Positions 14,694 to 20,648 of a stretch of DNA of 20,648 nt are shown here, piece by piece. Position 1 is the stretch's first letter. Each line of letters starts with the position of its first letter. The DNA is taken from contig DDRC01000158.1 of assembly GCA_002342985.1 (NCBI GenBank), positions 1 through 20,648 on the forward strand, written 5' to 3'. The notes under the pieces are model-generated. The model saw nothing but the letters and a program-made list of their open reading frames with translations, made no database searches and was not told the DNA's origin. The position numbers and the translations under genes are program-made. Source of the DNA: Flavobacteriales bacterium UBA2426. Its GTDB lineage: Bacteria > Bacteroidota > Bacteroidia > Flavobacteriales_F > PHOS-HE28.

Positions 14694-15746
14694 ATGCGAA
14701 ATCTTCTGAAAGTACACGCACAGGTTGCACTGGTTAAGGGTTTCTCCCGTGCGGCCGTGTATGACCTGCAACGGGAGAAGTACTATTTCATGCGCCTGGC
14801 GATAGCAGATTTCCTGCAGCACAAGCTGCCATGCGAGCGTGAATTGCTGGACGAGGCCCTGGGAGAGCATTATGAGCCGGCCACGGAGTACTCCCAGTGG
14901 CTGATCGACAACGAATTGATTTTCGCCGTGCCAGAGGAACTTATTTGGAACTTCCCGGCCATTGCCGATGATGTGAATATCCCAGGTCGCCTGCTCTCGG
15001 CGACAGTGAGCGCCGTTCAGGTATCCGCTGCGCTGGTTGATGCCCTATGCGCCCTGGGTGTCCGGCATCTAATTGTCGATTGCCGGGGCATGAGTCTTCA
15101 GGCAGCTGTTGAGGCGATCCCCCGTATTCCGGTGGAAGCGCCCTTATCCTCCATTACGATCTGGGGGGATAGCGAACAGATGTGCGCCGAATTGCAAGCC
15201 TCGAGGGCGATACAAGCCCGATTGAGCGTCGTGGGAGCCCTGAGGCCCCAAGCCCTCTCAACTAGCACTGCTTCCAGCCCGGCTGATATGATGCCGGCCA
15301 TGAGATGCAACCTGACCCATTTCCTGCACGCACGGCGCTTCAACGCGGCGTTCCATATGCACATCGACATTTCGGCGAAAGGTGCGCTGGCCGAGGGCAA
15401 CGGAGTGAGTCGGGCAATTGGGCAGCTTGATGCGACCGATCCTTTGAAGAGCTTGCTGGATTCCGAAACCAAGCGAGGCTTGGACGGTGCGAAGAAGGAT
15501 CGCACGCACATCTGCAGGGATTGCGAGTTCCGATACATGTGCACTGACCCAAGGGAGCCATTGCAGGCTGATGGGAGCGAATGGTATCACGCCACCGAGT
15601 GCAAATACAATCCCTACATCTGCAAGTGGAAAGGCGAGGAGGGTTACCGCACCCTGGCCGAGTGCGGCGTAGTGAGCAACGCCGAAGGCTTCAGCATCGA
15701 CCACGAGCGCATCGCCGCCATCAACGCCGAACTCTGGGTTGAATGA
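14694..15746 (+). CDS. gwsS: Grasp-with-spasm SPASM-domain peptide maturase
   Basis: The 350-residue product has the normal length for the family and its N-terminal pattern (VALVKGFSRAAVYDLQREKY). The C-terminal SPASM-type cluster site is intact: Cys274, Cys277 and Cys283 in ICRDCEFRYMCTD, then Cys303 and Cys310 in ECKYNPYICKWKGEEGY, with Cys324 after it. The CxxxCxxC triad of radical SAM enzymes is absent, as in this family generally, so it is unlikely to do radical chemistry alone. A role as iron-sulfur partner or peptide-recognition subunit of GwsG is inference. The middle (about 195-245) looks less conserved than I would expect for the family. The stop overlaps the exporter start as ATGA. 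Confidence 0.9.
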   Translation: MRNLLKVHAQVALVKGFSRAAVYDLQREKYYFMRLAIADFLQHKLPCERELLDEALGEHYEPATEYSQWLIDNELIFAVPEELIWNFPAIADDVNIPGRLLSATVSAVQVSAALVDALCALGVRHLIVDCRGMSLQAAVEAIPRIPVEAPLSSITIWGDSEQMCAELQASRAIQARLSVVGALRPQALSTSTASSPADMMPAMRCNLTHFLHARRFNAAFHMHIDISAKGALAEGNGVSRAIGQLDATDPLKSLLDSETKRGLDGAKKDRTHICRDCEFRYMCTDPREPLQADGSEWYHATECKYNPYICKWKGEEGYRTLAECGVVSNAEGFSIDHERIAAINAELWVE

Positions 15747-17965
15747 GCTTCCCCTTCTACCAGCAGCCCGGCTTTATGGACTGCGGGCCAACCTGCCTGC
15801 GCATGGTGGCCAAGTACCATGGGCGGGCCTTGGCGCTGGAGAAGCTGCGGGTGCTGTGCGAGACCACGCGCTCGGGTAGCCACCTGCAGAATATCGCCTC
15901 GGCCGCTGAGGCCATTGGCTTCCGCACCCTGGGCGTGAAGGTGCCGCTCACCAAGTTGATCGCAGAGCAACCTCTGCCCTGCATCTTGCACTGGAACAGC
16001 AGCCATTTCGTGGTGCTGCACCGTATTACCGGCGGCAAGCGCAAAAAGCCTCTTACACTTCATATTGCAGATCCCGCCCACGGGCTGCTTACCTACACCG
16101 AAGCCGAGTTCCTGGAGCTCTGGATCGGTAAAGGCGCGGATCGCGAGACCAAGGAAGGCATCGCTTTACTGCTGGAACCCACACCACGCCTTGCCGAGCG
16201 CGAGGCTGATGATGACGGCCCTCCCAAGGGCTTCGCGTTCCTCTCTCGCTACCTCACCCCGCACAAGAAGTTCATCGTCCAGCTGGCCATCGGGCTGCTG
16301 GCGGCCAGCTTGATCCAGTTGCTCTTCCCCTTCTTGACCCAAAGTGTGGTGGACGTCGGCATCCAGCGGCGCGATCTGAGTTTCATCTACCTGGTGCTCA
16401 TCGCCCAGCTGTTCCTATACCTGGGCAGCACCGCCATCGAGCTGATACGTGGCTGGATACTGCTGCATCTGAGCACGCGTATCAACATTTCGCTGATCTC
16501 CGACTTCTTCATCAAGCTGATGAAGCTGCCCATCGGCTACTTCGATAGCAAGCAGACCGGCGATATCCTGCAGCGCATCAACGACCACCAGCGCATCGAG
16601 CAACTGCTTACCACCAGCACGCTGAGCGTACTGTTCTCGCTGTTCAACATCGTGCTCTTCGGCGCGGTACTGGCCTGGTACAGCCCGTTGATCTTCGGCA
16701 CCTTTATGCTGGGCAGTGCGCTTTACGTGGGTTGGGTGTGGCTGTTCATGGCCCGCCGCCGCGATCTGGATTTCAAGCGCTTCGCACAAATGGGTGCCGA
16801 GCAAAGCAAGGTGATCGAGCTGGTGCAGGGCATGCAGGAGATCAAACTGCACAATGCCGAACGGCAGAAGCGCTGGGGCTGGGAGGAGTTGCAGGTGAAG
16901 CTGTTCAAGGTGGGCATGAAGGGCCTGGCCTTGCAGCAGACACAGCAGATCGGCGGCGGCTTGGTGAATGAGGTGAAGAACCTGTTCATCACCATCCTGA
17001 GCGCCAAGTTGGTGATCGATGGGAGCATTACGCTGGGTATGATGATGAGCATCTCCTACATCATCGGACAACTGAACAGCCCCATTCAGCAGTTGATCGG
17101 TTTCGTCTACACGGCACAGGATGCCAAGATCGCGTTGGAGCGCTTGAGCGAGGTACACGGCCGCGCGGATGAGGAAAGCGAGGATGACGCCATCCACGAT
17201 ATCCCGGCAGACCAGGACATCTTCTTGAACAGGGTTACGTTCCGCTATCCTGGCAGTGCAGAGCCGGTGCTGAACGACCTCGAACTCGTTATCCCTGCGC
17301 GGAAGACCACGGCGATCGTTGGTTCGAGCGGCAGTGGCAAGACCACGTTGATGAAATTGCTCTTGAAGTTCTACCCGCCGAGCGGCGGCGAGATCCGTTA
17401 TGGGAGCGCACCATTGGAGCAGGTGGCACGCAGTACTTGGCGCGACCATTGCGGTACCGTGATGCAGGAGGGTTTCATCTTCAACGATACCGTGGCCAAC
17501 AACATCGCCATCGGCCAGGACCGCATCAATCAAGACCGCTTGGTCCATGCTGCATCGGTGGCGAACATCAGGGACTTCATCGATGCCTTGCCGCTGGGCT
17601 ACAACACCAAGATCGGAGCCGAGGGCTTGGGCATGAGCACGGGCCAGAAGCAACGCATGCTGATCGCTCGCGCAGTATACAAGCAGCCTCGGCTGTTGTT
17701 GTTCGATGAGGCCACCAGCGCCTTGGACGCCAGCAACGAGCGCACCATCATGGACAATTTGGAACGCTTCTTCGTAGATCGAACAGCCGTGGTGATCGCG
17801 CATCGCCTTAGCACTGTGAGGCACGCGGACAACATCGTGGTGCTGGATCAGGGCCGCATCGCCGAGCAGGGCACACACGAGCAACTGATCGCCGAACAAG
17901 GCATCTACTTCCGGCTGGTGAAGGATCAATTGCAGTTGGAAACGTTGGCGAGCACCGATGCCTGA
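15743..17965 (+). CDS. C39-peptidase-containing ABC exporter
   Basis: The 740-residue protein has three parts. Residues 1-135 are a C39 peptidase with catalytic Cys14 in MDCGPTCLRM, oxyanion Gln8, His88 (SSHFVVL) and Asp110 (IADP). Residues of about 165-460 are a six-helix ABC exporter membrane domain. Residues of about 485-735 are the ATPase, with Walker A GSSGSGKT (527-534), signature MSTGQKQR (631-638), Walker B LLLFDEATSALD (651-662) and His687. Family knowledge: such exporters cut double-glycine leaders and pump the peptide out of the cytosol. The GwsA leader ends in GG, so it is the expected substrate. The gene overlaps gwsS by 4 bases and the HlyD gene by 8. Confidence 0.95.
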   Translation: MSFPFYQQPGFMDCGPTCLRMVAKYHGRALALEKLRVLCETTRSGSHLQNIASAAEAIGFRTLGVKVPLTKLIAEQPLPCILHWNSSHFVVLHRITGGKRKKPLTLHIADPAHGLLTYTEAEFLELWIGKGADRETKEGIALLLEPTPRLAEREADDDGPPKGFAFLSRYLTPHKKFIVQLAIGLLAASLIQLLFPFLTQSVVDVGIQRRDLSFIYLVLIAQLFLYLGSTAIELIRGWILLHLSTRINISLISDFFIKLMKLPIGYFDSKQTGDILQRINDHQRIEQLLTTSTLSVLFSLFNIVLFGAVLAWYSPLIFGTFMLGSALYVGWVWLFMARRRDLDFKRFAQMGAEQSKVIELVQGMQEIKLHNAERQKRWGWEELQVKLFKVGMKGLALQQTQQIGGGLVNEVKNLFITILSAKLVIDGSITLGMMMSISYIIGQLNSPIQQLIGFVYTAQDAKIALERLSEVHGRADEESEDDAIHDIPADQDIFLNRVTFRYPGSAEPVLNDLELVIPARKTTAIVGSSGSGKTTLMKLLLKFYPPSGGEIRYGSAPLEQVARSTWRDHCGTVMQEGFIFNDTVANNIAIGQDRINQDRLVHAASVANIRDFIDALPLGYNTKIGAEGLGMSTGQKQRMLIARAVYKQPRLLLFDEATSALDASNERTIMDNLERFFVDRTAVVIAHRLSTVRHADNIVVLDQGRIAEQGTHEQLIAEQGIYFRLVKDQLQLETLASTDA

Positions 17966-19286
17966 AGTCGGCTCGGATATCCACATCCCTTCGCCTGCGG
18001 AGAACGGGAGCATTGGCTACGTCGAGCTGCGCAGCGAGGGCGTACAAGAAGTATTGGGCCGCATACCACCTTGGACCATCCGCTACGGCATCACGGTGAT
18101 CTTCGGTCTCATCCTGCTGTTGCTCTTGCTGGCCTGGCTGATCCGCTACCCGGATGTGATCGTGGCCAAGGGTGTGCTTACGAGCCTTGATCCACCGCGC
18201 GAGGTGCCGGCACGCGCAGAAGGCCGTTTGATGGCACTCAAGGTGACGGATGGTGCGGAAGTAGCGCAAGGTGAGGTGCTGGCGGTGATCGAGAGCGCGG
18301 CCCAGCCTGCGGCGATCGACAGTTTGCACCGTATGCTGCCCATACTGCACGACCTATTGTCCAGTGAGCGAGACAGCCTACCCACCTTGTCTGATCTTGA
18401 ACTGGGCGCAGGGCAGCGCAGTTGGGCCGATGCACGCGCACTGGCCAGCGAACTGCTGCGATGGCGAACCGACTCCTACCGCGAGCAACGCTATGCGTCG
18501 CTCCGGCAGAAGATCGCCCTGTTCAAACGCTTGATCCAAACGGCGGAACAGCAACTGGTCTGGGCGCGGCGCAAGCAGACCAACGCCATTGCAGAGGCAC
18601 GCGTGGATACCACCTTGTTGAACAAAGGGGTCATGGCCGCCAGCGAGTACCGCACGCGCCAGAACGCCTTCATCGACCAGCAACTGAACGTGGGCAGCCT
18701 TGAAGCGAGCCTGCATCAGCAACGCATCACCTTGGTGGAACTCGAAAGCCAGTTGGCCGATCAGCTCTTCACCGATGAGAGCAAGCAACGTGAATTTGAA
18801 CAACGACTGCGCAGCGAAATGAACGGTCTACAGGCCTTTCTCGATAGCTGGCACCTGAGCAACGAGGTGACCGCGCCTTGTGCAGGGCGCCTGCACTACG
18901 CGCAACGTTTGAACACGGACCAGCCGGTAAAGAACGCGGAACTACTCTTCCGGGTGCTCCCTACCAACCCCACCTATCTCGTGGAAGCTACAGCGCCTGT
19001 GCGTGGTGCGGCCAAGGTGAGGGAAGGTCAAGCAGCTTATATGCGCCTGGACGGGTATCCCGCAGATGAATTCGGCCGCTTGATCGGTACGGTGGAACAT
19101 GTCGCACTCATCCCGGGTGAAGAGGGCTATCGTCTGCGCATCGCTCTTCCTCAAGGACTGAAGACCTCCTTCCATCGCACTCTGGCCTTCAAGCCCGAGA
19201 TGAACGGCCAAGTGGATGTGGTAACTCGTGATCGCTCGGTGCTGGGGCGCATCGTGGATCGGTTGCGGGGAGCGATGGATCGGTAA
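17958..19286 (+). CDS. HlyD-family periplasmic adaptor of the peptide exporter
   Basis: The 442-residue protein has a cytosolic tail of about 40 residues, one transmembrane helix (about 43-62, rich in Leu), and the first half of a biotinyl-lipoyl-like domain (VPARAEGRLMALKVTDGAEV, then GEVLAVIES). A long coiled coil follows (about 160-290), and then the second lipoyl half (VTAPCAGRLHYAQRLN) and a beta-barrel region. This is the membrane fusion protein layout of type I secretion: it links the ABC exporter to an outer membrane channel. It overlaps the exporter gene by eight bases. No TolC gene follows; metH converges 16 bases downstream. The TolC homologue at 8795-10213 is a candidate partner, by inference only. 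Confidence 0.9.
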   Translation: MPEVGSDIHIPSPAENGSIGYVELRSEGVQEVLGRIPPWTIRYGITVIFGLILLLLLLAWLIRYPDVIVAKGVLTSLDPPREVPARAEGRLMALKVTDGAEVAQGEVLAVIESAAQPAAIDSLHRMLPILHDLLSSERDSLPTLSDLELGAGQRSWADARALASELLRWRTDSYREQRYASLRQKIALFKRLIQTAEQQLVWARRKQTNAIAEARVDTTLLNKGVMAASEYRTRQNAFIDQQLNVGSLEASLHQQRITLVELESQLADQLFTDESKQREFEQRLRSEMNGLQAFLDSWHLSNEVTAPCAGRLHYAQRLNTDQPVKNAELLFRVLPTNPTYLVEATAPVRGAAKVREGQAAYMRLDGYPADEFGRLIGTVEHVALIPGEEGYRLRIALPQGLKTSFHRTLAFKPEMNGQVDVVTRDRSVLGRIVDRLRGAMDR

Positions 19287-19302
19287 GAGAGACGTTGTAC
19301 AC

Positions 19303-19437
19303 TCAGTACCCCAGGTTGCTCCCCAGCCACCGCTCCATCCACTCCGTGCTTTCGCCCTTGCGCCGCGCAAGGTCCTCCACCTGGTCCTTGGCCACGCGGC
19401 CCACGCCGAAGTACTTGCTCTTGGGGTGCGCGAAGTA
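19303..19437 (-). repeat. Right direct repeat: metH 3' end, matching 11598-11732
   Basis: This is the last 45 codons of the metH gene including the stop. It matches 11598-11732 at 124 of 135 positions by hand comparison, in the same orientation and offset by 7705 bases. Beyond 19437 the similarity drops at once. The two copies bracket the peptide cluster. This copy is joined to the rest of metH and so completes the working gene. Confidence 0.88.
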
Positions 19438-20648
19438 CCAGCCGCTCACCGCCGCCGCCGGGCTCATGGCCAGGCTCTCGGTGAGGGTGATGCCGGTGTG
19501 CCTGGTGGCGTCCAATAGGCGGAAGAGCTCGGGTTTCTCGGTGTGGTCGGGGCAGGCGGGGTAGCCCGGCGCCGGACGGATGCCCTGGTACTCCTCCTTG
19601 ATCAGCTGTTCATTGGTGAAGGGCGATGCCTCGTAGCCCCACAGCTCCTCTCGCACGATCTCGTGCAGTTTCTCCGCGAAGGCTTCGGCAAGTCTATCCG
19701 CAAGTGCCTTCAGCAAGATTGCGCTGTAGTCATCGTGCGCGGCCTCGAAGCGCTTCACGCGTTCGTCCACGCCGTGGCCAGCGCTCACCGCGAAGCCGCC
19801 GAGGAAGTCGGGCGTGCCGGCCGGGGCAATGAAGTCGGCCAGGGCGAGGTAGGGCACGCCGGGGGCTTTCTTCGATTGCTGACGGAGGGTGTGCACCCGG
19901 CCAACCACCTTGGTGCGCGATGCATCAGCGTGGATCTCGATGTCGTCGTGATCGACCGTGTTCGCGGGCCAAATGGCGGCCACCCCATGCGCCTGGATCC
20001 ACTGCTCCTTCACGATGCGGTCGAGCATCTTCTGCGCATCGTTGTAGAGGCGCTTGGCTTCTGCTCCCACTACTTCATCTTCCAGGATCCGCGGGAATTT
20101 GCCCGCCAGTTCCCAGGCCATGAAGAAGGGCGTCCAATCGATGTAGGGCACCAGCTCGGACAGCGGGTAATTGCGGTAGGTGAAGAGGCCGGTGCTCTTT
20201 GGCACTACCGGCGGCTCGGCTACGAAGTCGATGGTGAACTTCTTCGCGCGGGCCTCCTCCAGCGGCAGGTACTCCTTCTCGCGCTGACTGCCTTCGTACT
20301 GCGCGCGCACCTTGGCGTACTCCTCCAGCACCTCGGCGGCGAAGCGGTCGCACTCGTTGTCGCTGAGCAGGTTGCTCACCACGGGCACACTGCGACTGGC
20401 GTCGATCACGTGCACCACGGGCTTGCTGTAGTGCGGCGCGATCTTCACGGCGGTGTGCACGCGACTGGTCGTGGCGCCGCCGATGAGCAGCGGGGTCTCG
20501 AAGCCCTCGCGCTCCATCTCCTTCGCCACGTGCACCATCTCGTCCAGCGACGGCGTGATCAATCCGCTGAGGCCGATGATATCCACCTTCATCTCGCGGG
20601 CGGTCTTCAGGATGGTGGCGCTCTGCACCATCACGCCCAGGTCGATCA
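19303..20648 (-). CDS. metH: Cobalamin-dependent methionine synthase MetH, C-terminal part (5' end outside window)
   Basis: The frame is open from the window edge to the stop at 19303, showing about 448 residues. The first part is the end of the B12-binding domain (IDLGVMVQSATIL, IIGLSGLITPSLDEMV, LLIGGATTSRVHTAVKIAP, then VIDASRSVPVVSNLL). The rest is the activation domain that binds S-adenosylmethionine for reductive reactivation (DWTPFFMAWELAGKFP, PGVPYLALADFIAP, FAVSAGHGVDERVKRFEAAHD, RPAPGYPACPDHTEK). The full enzyme transfers a methyl group from methyltetrahydrofolate to homocysteine. The gene converges with the HlyD gene, leaving 16 bases. Its final 45 codons are duplicated at 11598-11732, and this copy may have been supplied by the island. 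Confidence 0.95.
   Translation of the reverse strand, partial: IDLGVMVQSATILKTAREMKVDIIGLSGLITPSLDEMVHVAKEMEREGFETPLLIGGATTSRVHTAVKIAPHYSKPVVHVIDASRSVPVVSNLLSDNECDRFAAEVLEEYAKVRAQYEGSQREKEYLPLEEARAKKFTIDFVAEPPVVPKSTGLFTYRNYPLSELVPYIDWTPFFMAWELAGKFPRILEDEVVGAEAKRLYNDAQKMLDRIVKEQWIQAHGVAAIWPANTVDHDDIEIHADASRTKVVGRVHTLRQQSKKAPGVPYLALADFIAPAGTPDFLGGFAVSAGHGVDERVKRFEAAHDDYSAILLKALADRLAEAFAEKLHEIVREELWGYEASPFTNEQLIKEEYQGIRPAPGYPACPDHTEKPELFRLLDATRHTGITLTESLAMSPAAAVSGWYFAHPKSKYFGVGRVAKDQVEDLARRKGESTEWMERWLGSNLGY

Larger units (their letters stand above)
11733..19437. other. Putative genomic island carrying the grasp-with-spasm cluster, inserted at the metH 3' end
   Basis: Everything between the two metH 3' copies is one accessory unit: an XRE regulator, peptide precursor, modification genes and export genes. 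No core gene lies inside. The flanking copies are in direct orientation, as expected for an insertion that duplicates or re-supplies its target. Sixty-base blocks I counted in the precursor-to-gwsS part range from about 47 to 63% G+C, against about 67% in a block of the DUF255 gene. No integrase, transposase or terminal inverted repeat is visible, so the mechanism (site-specific integration, or homologous replacement by transferred DNA) is undecided. Boundaries are approximate. Confidence 0.6.

Noticed and set aside
14507..14737. 76-codon frame bridging the gwsG-gwsS gap
   Set aside because: It overlaps both genes and contains the perfect hairpin. It has no leader, signal or motif and is more likely non-coding spacer.
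17631..17666. Degenerate ABC signature MSTGQ as evidence of an inactive exporter
   Set aside because: The Ser, Gly and Gln of the signature, both Walker motifs and the H-loop His are present. One or two changed positions are common in this exporter group.

Overview
The window looks like chromosomal DNA from a G+C-rich member of the Bacteroidota, most likely a Flavobacteriales-type lineage. Four things point there: a type IX secretion substrate with a choice-of-anchor L domain and a gliding-motility-type C-terminal domain; start-proximal promoter elements of the TAnnTTTG type; start codons without clear Shine-Dalgarno sequences; and a grasp-with-spasm peptide cluster, a system known from this phylum. 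No RNA genes, CRISPR array, insertion sequence or integrase are visible.

Layout. The left part (1-11564) is ordinary-looking core and envelope DNA: a secreted adhesin-like protein (3' end outside the window), an M20 dipeptidase, a LEA14-like lipoprotein, a three-helix membrane protein, a YyaL/DUF255 thioredoxin-domain protein overlapping a secreted protein of unknown function, a TolC-family outer membrane protein followed two bases later by tsaB, and an OmpA-family protein. The right edge (19303-20648) is the 3' part of metH, the cobalamin-dependent methionine synthase.

Between them (about 11733-19302) lies an accessory block. It holds an XRE regulator on the minus strand and, divergently, a plus-strand run: a 64-residue double-glycine precursor peptide (gwsA), a secreted protein resembling DUF6624, an ATP-grasp maturase (gwsG), a SPASM-domain maturase without a radical SAM cysteine triad (gwsS), a C39-peptidase ABC exporter and an HlyD-type adaptor. 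From DUF6624 to HlyD the genes overlap by 4-8 bases, except for a 167-base gap between gwsG and gwsS that contains a perfect 11-bp hairpin. The expected flow is: GwsG with GwsS modifies the Thr/Ser/Asp-rich core, the C39 exporter cuts after Gly-Gly and moves the product across the inner membrane, HlyD bridges the periplasm, and a TolC-type channel releases it. A TolC homologue is encoded nearby but outside the block.

The most notable structural observation is that the last 45 codons of metH (stop included) occur twice in direct orientation, at 11598-11732 and 19303-19437. They are about 92% identical by my base-by-base comparison, have no indels, and bracket the whole peptide cluster. This marks the block as a genomic island inserted at the 3' end of metH. 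The left copy is the displaced remnant and the right copy restores a full-length gene. The differences look like those between two functional orthologues, which suggests the island came from another lineage together with its own metH terminus.
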